A stretch of DNA of 64,000 bases from Luscinia megarhynchos (GCA_034336665.1 JAPFBE010000013.1:17153056-17217055), one strand, 5' to 3'; counted from the stretch's first letter, positions 26,401 through 39,531 are shown. Made by a program: numbers and translations. Notes: generated by a model from the letters alone, not told the origin.

Positions 26401-28774
26401 GAATCTTCCCTGGTTATCCCAGGGCATGAACTTGTGTTGCTTTAGCAGCATTAGCCTTGGGCAACAAAGGCAAGATTCTGAGTACAGTTTCCTTTGTGCA
26501 CAGATTGCTAGCAAGTAATTTATGGAGCATTTATTTGTGCTGATACTTGCAGGTCATTTTATTTTTCTGCAAAATGGCACCTTTCTACCAAGACTCCTGC
26601 CTCTCCTTCTCTGACATGGCTCTTAGGACAAGGCAAGAACTGTAAATCTTTGCCAAGGCCACACACACAACTGCACAGAAACTGGTTACTGAAGTTAGTC
26701 CCAGAGAAAGGAAAACTAAAGAAACTACAACAACAAATCCATTTCTACTTGTAAGGATTTGCATGTACACATTAATTCCCAAGAACTACTTTAGAAATTA
26801 ACCACAAATTCTTTATGCATGAGCACTCCTTGAGGCTGAGTACACTACAAAGTAAAGGGATTTTAAAAAGAAGCACTTCAATGTCTTAAACACACACTGA
26901 CACAATAGATCAAGCTAAACATAAAAGTCTTAGATTATTACCCTTTAAATTACGTTAATTAAACCATCCTCCCTCTAACCAATCATTTTCACAGTCTGAT
27001 ATAACAAAACCACAGCATTTTCCCTCAAGTTTCTGCTCATTCATTCAAATGAAAGAAAAGATTTGTCACTGGAACCCCTTGGAAATCAGTAATTTTTAGG
27101 CCATTGAAGTTACTATCCTTGTGTTAGTCTTTTAATGGCAGCTTTTTAATTTTTAATGGCATTTTTTAAAATGTTATGCAAACTGAAAACAATGTAAATG
27201 AAGGCTGCATCTTCTATAGAACTAAGCAGCTATGTGAAAGTCACCTACTGCTCCAGAAGCATTGCCACTCACATCTCAAAACACAGTTGGTGAGGTTCTT
27301 GCTTGCTTTTAAGATATTTAAGCATGTGGTATCCCTATAACCCAAATCTTTGGAAACAGCTTATCTAAAAACAATGAAACCAGTTTGACTACTAATGAAA
27401 TAACTGTTGTGGTACAAGTAGTTTACATTGATAAACATACAATTATCTGATACTTTGAAAATGAGGATAAATTCTAGTATGCTCTCTCTTCCACATTCCA
27501 TAAAAGAAATTTAAAAATACCAAAAGCATCAACAACAGTGATCATGACTTTTTTTCTTTTCAAAACCAATTAATGATTGTTTAAATTTTGAAAAAAACTT
27601 TTGAAAAAAAATTTAAGATTTATCACTTCCAATCAGCATATTCCAAAATTAGCAAGAGACAAGAAATATGATAAAGCAACATTTTAATCCTAGATACTTC
27701 AAGAATTAAGGTGTTTCAAGATAAAATTCTTATTAAGTACACCTCTCCTTTTTTTTTCAAGGTTTAACTTCAACTAGCCACCTTTTTTTTACATAAATCA
27801 CAGACATACTAGCTCTGGCTTGGTACTCTCAATAGTTCTCACTGTGAAGTATTCTATTTTGCATTTCCAAATGTATGAATTCCAACATTTTCTAATTCCT
27901 TTCTGAAATCAGATTACATGTTTTTGTTACTATTTTGTGTTATTTACCTCCAATGCTACATTTCCTGATACACAACTGTTTGCCCTGCATCAGCATTGCA
28001 AATTCCAAACTCCCCTGCTTCATGCTACCCTAAATCTTTGCTCACTGGTGTTCAAAGGTGATGTTGAGCATCTATGTTCACATTCTCAGTGGTATCTGTG
28101 GATCACTTTCCAAATTAGATGATTAAGCACAGCTGACATGACACCAGGGACCTTTTAAAATCTGACTCTGTGACCTTCAGCTACAGTATCTATGTAGGTT
28201 GCATATCAGTAATACATATACAAACTTTTAAACTCCCAGCTCCTGAGCCACCACTGTTCAGGCCAAGAACCTGGATCAAAGTTATGGCTTTTATTTGATT
28301 ATGTGCTTGCATTTTGATTTGTCAGGGCATGTGAAGTTTGGCTGGCTTAAGCTCACCTCACTTTTAGACTGCAACTGAAATGATTATTGTTCATCAAATC
28401 TAGAAGTTGAGGTGGTCAGTCTCCAAGTACACATACAGTTCAAAATTCTCTGTCCCAACTGATTTTCATTTTCCTTAAATTAGCTGCTCTTTTGCCTTCT
28501 CTTCAGATACAAGGGCATGCATCTCTTTCATGTTTCTTCATTGGTAAACCATGTGGATAAATTAAAGCTGATTTACCTTCAACCTGAGTGAAAAGTACAG
28601 ATCTAATAACTTGAGGTAAGCTTTCCTTCTTACAGTATGATCTCGTTTCTCTTTCAAAGCTTTACAAGGAGGTAATCAAAAAAAGCATAGTACTGAGGTA
28701 TAGGCTACTTTGAGCCTGCAGCATACAATAGTTATGAAATTATCACTTACAACAAGCATAACAACATAATGGGA

Positions 28775-29210
28775 AATCATAGAATCAGTAAGGTTGGAAA
28801 AGATCTTCAAGATCATCAAGTCCAACCTTTGACTGAACACCACCTTGTCAACAAAACCATGGCAGTAAGTGTCATGCCTGGTTGTTTCTTGAACTCTTCC
28901 AGGGATGGTGGCTCCCCCACTGTCCTGGGGCAACCCTTTCCAATGCCTGACAATCCTTTTGGGGAAGAAATTCTTCCTGATCTCCAAACTGAACCTCCCT
29001 TGGTGCAGCTTAAGCACAATTCCAGTTGTCCTGTCATTAGCTGCCTGGGAGAAGAGGCCAACCCTCACCTGGCAATAGCATTTCAGGAGGTTGTGGAGAG
29101 TGTTAAGGTCCACTGTGAGCCTCCATTTCTCCAGACTAAAATATCCCCAGCTCCCTCAGCTGCCCCTCATAGGACTTGTGCTCCTGACCCTTCACCAGCT
29201 CCATTGCCCA
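28775..29210 (-). mobile_element. CR1 LINE, 5'-truncated 3'-end copy
   Basis: The reverse complement of the CR1 3' end starts at the terminal repeat (ATCATAGAATCA at 28,777). It continues through GTTGGAAAAGATCTTCAAGATCATCAAGTCCAACC and CCAGGGATGGTGGCTCCCCCACTGTCCTGG to the 3'-UTR block near AGCTCCATTGCCC. About 435 bp remain and the match to the remembered consensus is good, so this is the youngest-looking CR1 in the window. The 163-codon + frame and the 145-codon - frame that cross it are products of the element and not host genes. Confidence 0.96.
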
Positions 29211-30056
29211 AAAGCTTTAAACTATTTGAAAAAGCTTTAATTTACAAGAAAGGGAGTTAAACTCAGGTTACATCACTGAATTTGAAATGGTGACATGGAC
29301 TTGCACCGTTCCAGAGCATCAGTCATGGTTTTTGTTGGCGCTGTCTCCAGCTCCACAAGCGTGAAAGAGAGAAGCACATCTTTCTGCTTTGTTTTTGGCT
29401 TGGGGCAATGAATGTTGCTGAAAGGAATTTTTCCTTTTGGCTCTTACTCCTGGATGGCACTATTCCAGCACAAAGCAAAGTAGCTTTGTGTGCTTTTGTG
29501 GGTGTGGATGAGTTATGCTAACACAAGCGACACAGACGGCAGCTGTAGGTACAGACGTTTGTGCTGCATTCACAGGGAGGAGTAGGAAAGAGGTTTTGTA
29601 ACACAAGGATTTATCCTATGAGGTTCCTTAAAATATATTTTTATTTTTTGGTCTTTCCAATGATCAAATCTTTCTTGTCTGTTAGGCCTCCACAGGTACA
29701 CAAGCACAAATATCCACCTTGAATTCAGTAGCTATGAGTTCTGCCCATCTCAAAAAGAGCTTTCTGAAAGTCTAGCAGACACTGGAAGGGAGGGCATGTT
29801 ATATTAATGAGAAATTACATCTAGCTTGCTTTTGTTATTACCAAGCTTGTTTTGTTGAGAATAGTAATGTCTTTTTTTATCCTAATTTCAAGGACAGCTT
29901 CTGCATATGCAGGCATTTCTCTACAAGTAACACAGGGCTCAGGCAGACACTGATCATAATGTATTGCATCTTGCACCCTAGCTACACTAAAATAACCTAA
30001 TTTGAAGAATTTGGTTGCAATCTAACAGTAACTTCAACTGTTGAGACTCTGAAAAC

Positions 30057-30089
30057 AGTGCACTTGATTAACCTTAGTGCACTTGATTA
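30057..30089. repeat. Short tandem duplication of AGTGCACTTGATTA
   Basis: The 14-mer occurs at 30,057-30,070 and 30,076-30,089 with a 19-bp period. Each copy contains the palindrome GTGCAC. Confidence 0.9.
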
Positions 30090-31771
30090 CTGAGGGGATG
30101 GTAGGGAGTCAATGGAAAAGAGAAGGGGGAAAAAAACAAAGTTCCTGGTTCTTCCTGCACAAGAATTTGGAGATTATTAGTGCTTTACTTCCTCACTTCA
30201 TTCACCTCCCTTTTTCTCTGAGGATATCTATGTCCCTGTCTATTTCGCCTTCTCTCTAAGCAAGCAAAAGTTCCCTTGTCTCATAATAAAAATAGCCCTG
30301 AAATCACAGCAGGGAAAAGCCAGAGCTTATGCTCTTTCCCGTAATTTCCCACTTCAGCTCCTTTTATTCTTTATGAGTCATAATCACTTATTACTTCAGT
30401 TGCCCTCCAGCTCCTGGAAGTCATGCAAAAAACTTCCCAAAGTTACACTTAGGTCATTTGCTGAAATCATAGAGACTTTAACAGCCACTTCAAGCAGCCA
30501 TTTGCTTGATCCAATGTGCATATCAACAATATAAGATCTGCTGGTGGATTTACATAAAAAAAAGTTTAATTTAAAGAGCAGTGTGTTCTATTAGGACGTT
30601 TAACCAAATAAGTAACATTTAGTAGCAACCAGACTGCAAAAGAAAGTCAAGGCAAAATGGTTCATGACATTAGCATGGTTTAATTTTATTTATGTTATCA
30701 AGGGGACGATTGAGGACCCATATTCTGCAACAATTTAAATGCTTGGCACTACTTACCCCATTTTGTGACAGCAAAATGGGATTCTCATATCATTTATGGG
30801 GAGCACAGCCATGCTCAAAACACGACAGCCTGTGGTACAGTGCTGAATACTGAAAGTTTTTTGATCAGGTAGCACTGAACTGAGCTGAGGAGGGAGAAGA
30901 ATGAGCATTTTTGGATAATTGTGTACCACATCTGGCTAAACAAAGATCTCTCCCCTGGGCTCCTTCAAGAAAGGAAAGTCAGGTTTTGGCCTGAAGCAAC
31001 TGTATATAGAGACAGGCTGGGAACGAGTTCTTTTTAGCCCAGAGTCCATTTAAACAACTTTAAAGTTAAAGAAATGGCTGACTGCTCTGATGAATCATAT
31101 TCCATGAGGAAAAAACATTGTTCATATCAAAAATAGAAAGGATGTAAAAAATAAATAAAAACCTATAAACTTTATAATATCTCCTTTTGATGGAGAGAGG
31201 GAGTGAGAGAGTGAGTGAGGCTGCAGATACAAGGGCAAGATAACTTCCAAAAATTCATTGAATTGCTGCAGATCTACTTTATATAGGGTATTCCTGTGGA
31301 AGCAAACTGTTTTGAAACTACCACAAACTGGGCATGCAGAGTTAGGAAGCATGGAAATTGTCATTTGTCACGTTTCCACAGGCTCCTAATGTGGCCAGCC
31401 AGCCCGTGCTGAGAGCAGAGCTTTGAGACCCAGACTGTGGCTTAGGACATGATGTGCATCACAGAATTTCTGCCCTGTAAGGTGCCTTGTTTAGGAAATA
31501 TGGGCTCTGTACCCACCTGGCTCTTAAAGTCTCTAAGATCCCACCTGAACCTCCGTGTTGTGTTAAAATTCTTTGCTTCAGAGCAGACATTCTGAGTGAG
31601 CCTTAGGCAACTCAGCTATCACAGAGTTTTGGTTAAAGCTGCCATCTTTAATAATCAGATTCAAGAATGAACTGGCTTCTCAGAGCACATGTGACTACAT
31701 CAGGCATTAAAAAACACATAATAAAATTAGGAGAGAAAATGCTGCTCTTGTATAAACAGGCAATAATCTAC

Positions 31772-31787
31772 TTTTTTTTTTTTTTTT
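31772..31787. repeat. Poly(T) run
   Basis: A run of about 17 T residues. No recognisable retrotransposed sequence lies on its left flank. Confidence 0.9.
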
Positions 31788-32204
31788 CCCAAGTCACACG
31801 GGATTCCCTACTCTGAGAAAATGTGGTATGACTCCTACTAAGTAAGACAGAATGCCTCATAGGTTGCTATTTCCTTCCTCTTACCACACAAATTAGCCAC
31901 AGTTTCTGAAAGTGCAGTAGTGTCCTTTGCAGTGGACAGTATGATATGGTCCTTAGTAATTTTTAGATGGGGAAAACCAGACCTATGGAGTCACTGTCCA
32001 ACAAAGGATGATTCAGGGGGAATTTTTAAAAATATTTTAAATCTATTTTTTAAAATCCTTTGAGTTTAGGGCAAAGAAGAAATATTACAAGGGTGGAGAG
32101 AGAAAAAGGATTTCAGAACCTCCCCACAATGAAACATAGTTGCAGAGATATTGCTCAAAAACTGCTGTACTAAAGGATGGAATGGCATTTCAGTAAATGG
32201 CATT

Positions 32205-32309
32205 TTAATATGTTTAATATAATACATTCTTTTATACTATATTAATATATTTAATATATTTTTATTACATGATATTAATATGTTTAATATATTCTTTTTA
32301 TTACATTGA
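32205..32309. repeat. AT-rich tandem repeat, about three copies of 33-37 bp
   Basis: Three diverged units start at about 32,205, 32,242 and 32,275. Each begins TTAATATRTTTAATAT, followed by an ATTCTTTTTATTACAT-like part. The tract is nearly pure A/T and would unwind easily. It may be a small minisatellite that varies in copy number. Confidence 0.8.
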
Positions 32310-35300
32310 TGGAATGGATTCTGATAGAAAACTTTCATTTTCAAGGCATTTTTGTTATCAATACTGCTTATTATTTTAAAAATAAAGTCAAACTAGGAAA
32401 ATGGTAAACACTGAATTAGAATTGAAGTGGCAGTCTAACATAAAATGTATCTATGCAAGTTTAGTAGAGTAAATAACTACTGATTAATAAGTGGTAATGT
32501 AAGTCACTAGGTTCTTTCACTAATTAAAACCTAACACAGCTTAGAAATGAACCTTTGAAACTCCATCTTGGCTTGACTGTTTTATTTCATAGAGGCAATG
32601 ATAAAATACTCCTATTGTTTGATTTGCTTCCTATTCTGTTACAGATGCAGCTTAATCCATAAATTTTCAGACTAGGAGCAGTCTAACATCTCTAGATGCA
32701 CAGAAGTGCTGTGAAAAAAGTATGAAGTTGTTAAATTTTACTGTTCCAGGATATAGGAAGAACAGTCCCTATTAGCAAAAACTTGCTGCTCAACAAGAAG
32801 GAACTCATTTCCTTATAGGGTGCTGCAAGTAACTACTTTTTCAAGGAGATAAAGCTTTTTAAGCTGCCAAGTGACATACTCACTCTCAAGGCTAAGAACT
32901 CTGCCTGGAAGAAAAAAAAGATCCAGGCTCAGAGTACTAATAGCATTGTTGCTTCCTTTTCCTGTAAATGCTACAGAGGAACCAAAGCATATTCATTCAC
33001 CAAAAAAAGGGAATAGAAATATACACCACATGGAAATTAACCACATTGCTGAACAATTCCAAACCCTTAAGAGTTTCAGGAATTACTCAGTTGTCTACAT
33101 AAATGGAAGTTTTATTTTTTATGTTCAGAATGAGTCATTAAGAGCTGGAATACATACAAGGACACTTATGATAGATTAATATAGATAATAATGAAAGAGC
33201 CCAAGAAGGAATAGGACTACTGTACAACCTTAATTTCTCCTTTCTTCACCTCTTATTCCTCAGGAGCTCTTAAATCCATAAATGTTGGTAAAATGGGTTC
33301 AATTTCATTTTTTATTAAATAAATGAAACATCCACATAGTACCATAAGCATAAATACCTGTTCATTATCTAATACCAAATTTTAGGAACCTGCACTTAAA
33401 TGTGGAAATTAGATATAAAGTGTATAAAAATATGCTAATATCTATACCAATATTTAAATGTCTGTCCTCAGCAGCTTACAGTCAAAGTGACTGCACACCT
33501 ACATATTGCAAAGGAGTTAAAGTGCTGACACTTATGTAGGTACAGATAGATGCCTGTTGACTTGTTTATGCTGTAGCTTCAATCACAAGCACTAGAGACT
33601 TGTACAGTGTACACATTTAAGAGGATTAATCTATTTTTGACTTGTTTGTTACAGTTCAAAAAACTAACTTAATGAGCCCAACTCCCTCCCCCTACTTGGG
33701 AGAAATAGGCACCTAACTTCACTGTCAAAATTAAGCATGAAATTACCTCCCTAGACTGTCACCACCAATTATATTCTAATAAAATTAGCTTTTAGATAAG
33801 CACATCAATACTTGCACACCAAGCAGTCCCACCCACAGGTCACTAGTTCCAATCTGAAAGAAAAAGTTGCTTTATCTAAAATTGGTGGTCAGTGTTCAGG
33901 TGGCTGCTCTGACAATGCAGCCAGCAGATTTTGCATAACCTTAGAAAATAGTCCAAGGATTGTGTCAATACTGACACCAAGTTTTCCACATTCCTCAGTA
34001 AGTGGTCCCCAAAGGTCTGGGAGAAGTACAGCTTCTGGAACACTCTCAAGAAAATGCAACTGCAGCTGTCTGTTATATCTGCTCTGTGAATAGCCAGAGG
34101 TTGAATTTCACCAACCAAGTCTGTCAGCAGCATTAAAAATTATACTGCAGCAAAACAAAAAGAAGCCCTTTGTTAGCAGCTTCATGTGAAGCAGTGCTCA
34201 GAAGAGCACTAAAGACTGAACACAGATTCTAAATTGCCCTGATATTTTCTTGTTAACATACAAAGGACATGCACCAATGCCTTAAATTCCCATTCTCTTT
34301 TTGTGAGTGCATAGAAATATGTGTTTGTTCCTGCTGTCATTTTGATGGCAGCTACAGAGTTAAAAAAGCAAAGGGAGGGAAGAGAGGAAAGAAAGGTTTG
34401 CAGCTAATTCCATCCTTGTATATAAACTTGTAATTCTCTTCCTGCTTAAATATGGAAGTCCTTTTATACACAGCATACTTCCTTACAACATTCACAAAGA
34501 AGAGACAAAGAGACATTTTTATTGGAAAAGGATCAGTTATGGTTTCCAGACTCTATTATGCTTAAGATGACACTGATGCAGCACGTTGTCCTCGAAAGAA
34601 GCAAAGACTTTAGCATCAGAAATAACTTGCCATGTTGCAGTTTTGGGTTTGGTGGTATGGGCTGCAAAGTTCCTTCAGTCACCTCTGTCATACAGACACA
34701 CAGAGACTTTGTTTTACTGGATGACCAGGAGAGATTGGCAACCCTCATTTCACTGTAAATCACGCTGACATATTAATCTTTAACAAAAAAAATCTAGCAA
34801 AGAGCTAGAGCAATGCTCACCACATGTTCCCAATTTTCTTGTTTCCTCTAGATGTCAATCCTGCACACACATCAGTGATTTCCTGTGTCAAAGTGGCCCA
34901 GTCCAAGCTTATGCACATAGTTGGAGTATATCACATTAAATTGTTTTATAACTTGCCAGCTTGTAACACCCATCCAAGATGTTCTATAAACAACCTAACA
35001 GAAAGGATGCAATAGGAGACTCTAACTCCTACTTGTACAGGGACCCTGAGGCCCTCTTGAAAACTTACCACAGGCATCTTTCAAAATAAGTCAAGCCACA
35101 TGGTCAGACTGATGAACTTTTTTAGAACATGAGTGTACAATGACTATAATCTTTACGAGCAATACTGACCAACATTTGTGGTTAAAGAAACCATAAGATT
35201 TCCACAGCTGTCAGATATTTTCAGAGCTTCTAAAATACCACGTATATATAATTTATAAATGTTTTAAAATATGACCTACATTTATTTTCAGTAAATTACT

Positions 35301-36144
35301 GTTACCAATTTCTATCATTCAAGATCAGAACTCATATTTACAGAGACTAGATTTCCAAGAGCAATTAGGAGTTTTAGAATATTTTAAATATCTGCTTGCA
35401 AAATTGTAAATACCTATCCTGAAAATGATGCACCCATGATAAAATAGTTTCTAGCAGGTAGCAGTTAGACCCAAGTACTTGGTAGCTCAATTCATGGAGA
35501 AAGCCATGCACAAGCTCATTTCAAAAGCACGTAAATAAATTACAGAAATCAAAATAGAAACAGGAAAACATATTTGGGCATTGAAAGCATGCTTGAATCT
35601 CTAGTAGAGTAAAAATATGTTCTTATGCAGGTGCTACCATTTCCTGCTTTTAAAATTTTCCATTCATTAATGCTCTATGTAATGTGGATTACAGATACTG
35701 GGAGGCTTCTTCAAAAGTAGACTGGCCAGAAGGCAGTCAAAAACTTCTATCTGAGGTGCTTACCAAACTTACCCTTTATAGTTGTAAATGTCCAAAAAAG
35801 AGAAGAAAGAGAATGGGTTGTCAGTCCCACTCCTGCTGCTGATTGATGCAGACTCTCAATCAGTGTAACAGAGGAGACAAGCTCAGAGACGGACTGTTCA
35901 AAACACAAACAGCAGTAACATAGAAGATAAACTGTTACAAATAGGTCACTAAAGGAATATAATCTGCTAAATTAATATATTTACTGGTACCCAAGTAAAA
36001 TGTATGCTTTAATACAATATACCTCTTTTTAACTGAACCATGTTTGTGGGATATGCTGCACTTAGCACATTTTTTGCAAACTCGTTCCTCACTTGATGGA
36101 AAAAGTTCTTCAGAAGAGTGTACAGATGATAATGATTTGATACT

Positions 36145-36728
36145 TGTCATGAGTTGACCCAGGCCAGTTGCCAGGTACCCATGAAACTCATTCACTTACC
36201 CTCTCTTCATCTGGACAGAGGAGAGAAAATTTAACAAAAGGTCCATGGACTGAGATAAGGAGACATCACTCGTTAAACACCAGCATGGACAAATCAGGCT
36301 CAGCTTAGAGATGTAAAGTGAATTTATTAGTAACAAAATTAAAACAGGTTAATAATGAGTAAAGCAAGCTCTTAAAAAACGCCTTCCCTTCATCTTCCTT
36401 CCCAGATCTACTTCCTGCCCTACCAGGAGACAGGGAATGGGGGTTATGGCCAGTTCTTCTCCCTGCTGCTCAGGGAGAGGAGTCATTCCTCTGCTGCTTC
36501 ATGGGATCCCTCCCACGGGAGACAGCTCTCCATGAACTTCTCTGATGTGGCTCCATCTCACCAGCAACAGCTCTCTGCAAACTGCTGCAACCAGAATCCA
36601 TCCCACTGGCAACATTCCCCCAAAACTGCTATGGCATGGTCACTCATCCATGGGTGCAGTCCTTCAAGGACAGGCTGCTCCAGCCTGGGAGCAGGGCTCC
36701 CTCTGTCCATGGGTCTCCCACAGGGTCA
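36145..36728 (-). mobile_element. LTR-like repeat, probable solo LTR of an endogenous retrovirus
   Basis: The block starts TGTCATGAGTTGACCCAGGCC and passes through GAGAGAAAATTTAACAAAAGG, GTGAATTTATTAGTAACAAAAT and AGACAGGGAATGGGGGTTATGG. It then enters a row of loosely repeated units (CTCTCCATGAACTTCTCTG, CTCTCTGCAAACTGCTGCAA, GTGCAGTCCTTCAAGG). I recognise this order from a repeat that is abundant in many bird genomes, but I cannot assign a family name. The edges read TG..CA and are flanked by GATACT and GATACC, which would be a 6-bp target duplication with one mismatch. An AATAAA hexamer reads on the minus strand (36,323-36,328), which suggests minus orientation. No gag, pol or env sequence is present. 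The right edge is less certain, because other copies I remember extend further. Confidence 0.7.
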
Positions 36729-37783
36729 GATACCCCCAAAACTAAACCCAAAAATCCATGAGATAAAAATAATGTAATGACCAATCTGCTTCTTCATCTG
36801 AGTTTAGTTGTTTATTACTTTTTGAGTAGTTGTTCTAGCAGATTATTACACCTTATGAAAAAGAAAACAAAAACCAAGAAAAAAACAAACCAAACCAAAG
36901 CACTTTTAACAGTAGGTAAGACTAGGTGCTTAAGAGATTTTGTGTAAATGCCAGTAGTCTCTCTTTGATGTAACTGGAGGCAGCCAGCATCATCCAAAGT
37001 AAATTCACAAAAATGCACACACACACGCACAAAATAAATACAAAAATGAGTCTCACATTCTAAAAGAGGAAACTGGACAAATATCTGGTAGAAGACTTAC
37101 ACAGACTAAAGATCAAAATTCTGCCCCAAGATGGAAACACAACAAATTATACATAACAGAGACTACTGAGCAATGCATTTTTCTTACTGCAGTGCATAGA
37201 TACTACACTCAAATCCTCCTACCATTAGCAAAAGTGCTGATTTTTTGTTAGCAATCAGATTAAGTGGCTTTTTTGAAAGCTTTGCTTAAATGTCATACAG
37301 ATGTGACTTCTGTCTACTGACAGAGCACTTCAGGAGTAGACCTTGTGTTGTATTACAGAAGCTACTTTTGCTCCAGAATTCCTAATAGCTAATTTTTTTG
37401 GTCCTTCTGCCTTTAAAAACTTGGTAGCTTTGCTCTGTTTCTCTTGAGTGTCTCCAGAGTGGGTCATTGGTGAATGGGATGCAATTACTTGCTGCAAAAC
37501 TTCTTGCATGCTGCTGATGATGTCAAGTAAGCAAAGACTCTACCAACTGCTCAGGAAAGTAGGTTTTTGGAGGTGAGGAGTTCTGAGTGAGCACCTAACC
37601 CAGGCAGACTGTCTCTCAACATAAGCAGAACATCCCAAAGGACTGTTTGCTGAGCAGTCTAAGATTTTCAACACACTACTAGGAGTTAAAAATCTACAAA
37701 AAAAACCAAAGTTTCAAGTTCTTTTGTTAAATGCTTGCAGAGATGCTCCAACTGGTTAAAAAGATAAAGAGCAGTCATATATA

Positions 37784-37814
37784 GTGAATTCACAACTCTA
37801 TGTAGTGAATTCAC
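37784..37814. repeat. Two identical 10-bp palindromes 21 bp apart
   Basis: GTGAATTCAC, a perfect palindrome, occurs at 37,784-37,793 and at 37,805-37,814 within a diverged 21-bp tandem duplication (ATAGTGAATTCACAA and GTAGTGAATTCACAA). The 21-bp period is two helical turns, so both sites would face the same side of the DNA. Confidence 0.93.
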
Positions 37815-39505
37815 AAATTTAGACAGGGTGTTAAAAGCCCTGGCATGTGGGATAAAGAGTAAATAATGACTTTGCTTATCAAATTATGAATAAATCATTT
37901 AATATGAAAAATATGCCACAGATGCACTCCCTTAATCTGTATTTACAGCAACAGCCAAACTCAGACCTGAAACAGGATCAGAGTTGTTTCAGATCTACCA
38001 GGGCCAAGCTCTTAGACTGACATTTCTAGATTTTGGGTTAGATTATAAAATTAATGGGTTTTTTGTTTTTATAAGTTTTCTGCTCTCTTCATCTGACTCA
38101 AAATCAGATCCATAAGACATTCTTATTTTAGTCTGGTTTCACCTCAAATATAATTGTCTGTGTACAGCTTGGAATCCAAACCATGTGGAATTCTAAGGAA
38201 CCAAAAGCTTGCCCAGAATTCTCTAATTCTGTCCCACTATTCTCATAAAGCAAAAGGTGTTTAGCATTTTAAGTTATTTCTTGTTCCAGTATTACCCAGC
38301 CTGATGCAGGTTGTGCTTAATAATAGGAAAGCAAAAGACAATTTCTGCAAAAGGTTTGCTAGTTATGTTACATATGCTGCATTTTATCACAGAATATTTT
38401 AAATCAAAATTTAAGCCTGTTTCAGGAGCTGTACTTTTGATCACTTAGTCTGACTGTCCTTGCTCAAACAAAACTGTTTTTCATATTTCCATTTTGTGAG
38501 CAGAGCAATTGCAGGACTGGAATAAAAACTGGCAAAGGAGACAGATCAGCAGGGGATGTTCCTGCTGCTGTTGCTTAGGGGTTGTCCCTGTCACATCTGA
38601 ATAAGCCTTCTAAAACTTGATGGTTGCCTTTTTGTAACAAAGGAAGTGATCAGAATTAACCACAGACCATTTGTTTCTCTTGTTGTTAACTCATTTCATT
38701 TCTTACTGATGCCTAAATGTATTGCAGGCTGGACTTTTTTTTCTCTTATTAGAGATTATTGTCTGCATGTCTAATTAGGTATTCTACCATTACAATAATC
38801 AATGCAAAGATGTAATTTTTCTTCTGCAATTATCTCTTATCCCAGTTATGCAACTCGAAATATCTCTGCAAAATAGGCAATTCAGCACTTGCTTCAGACC
38901 TTTCAGAGGATCTAAGACAGACAATCGAAAAAGAGAATAATCAAAAATCATTGGCTCATTGGAAAATAATAAGCTGAGGGTCAGTGCTTTTAAGAGAACA
39001 TTAAAAATCAACAGCAAATTATGTTCTGAAAAGTAAAACTGTAATGCAACAACAGAGACCCCACAAAGAACACAACAGTCTGTGAAACCAGAGGAAAGAA
39101 ACCAAATTTAAATAAACCACATTACTATCCTTTAGCAAAGCAGCCTGTGTAAGAATCTCCACTGCATTTCAGAAACATCATGACCTTTGATTTTCTCCAG
39201 TCCAGTTCCTGTTTATGTAGCTTATGACCTGGTTACTTATCAGTTCAGAGAAAAAGAGAGTCCTTTTATAAATTACCATCTACCCAAACATTGTGCTCAA
39301 GCACAGAGGAACAGAATATTTTTCTGACTGGTTGCCCTCTTTTCAGAATAGATGGAAGAGGACAGTAAGAGACAGCTTGGTTTCACTTCTGCTGCCTGCT
39401 CACATGAAGAGAGGCAATGCAGAGGTTGAGAACAGCAGTAAAGGTTACAGGTGAAGTAAGAGGCAAATTACTACTGCCGGCTGTAGGAAGGAAGCTACAG
39501 GAATT

Positions 39506-39531
39506 CTGACTCACAGGTGTGTCTGAGTCAG
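39506..39531. promoter_or_regulatory. Inverted pair of AP-1/TRE consensus sites
   Basis: CTGACTCA (39,506-39,513) and TGAGTCAG (39,524-39,531) are exact reverse complements separated by 10 bp. Each contains the full TGA(C/G)TCA site bound by FOS/JUN, NF-E2 and related bZIP dimers. About 20 bp downstream lies CAGCAGCTG, which has an E-box. This would suit a distal enhancer, but only the motifs are seen and the target gene is unknown. Confidence 0.45.

Larger units (their letters stand above)
17991..28774. other. Intergenic DNA, no gene seen
   Basis: No coding exon or RNA gene recognised. Contents that can be supported are a 25-bp palindrome (20,549-20,573), TG-rich low-complexity sequence (21,200-21,300), two possible MIR/L2-type fragments (22,830-22,930 and 26,290-26,400) and a 14-bp tandem duplication (24,337-24,364). 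The remaining open frames are below about 106 codons and show no family resemblance. Confidence 0.55.
29211..36144. other. Intergenic DNA, no gene seen
   Basis: No gene recognised. Just downstream of the CR1 copy (29,280-29,580) the DNA is somewhat richer in CpG (for example TTGGCGCTG, AAGCGTG, AAGCGACACAGACGG), which is unusual for this region. The block also holds a 19-bp-period duplication of AGTGCACTTGATTA (30,057-30,089), a T-run (31,772-31,787) and an AT-rich three-copy tandem repeat (32,205-32,309). Confidence 0.55.

Noticed and set aside
28769..29260. 163-codon + frame and 145-codon - frame
   Set aside because: Both lie within a CR1 3'-end copy, outside the CR1 coding region, and reflect the repeat only.
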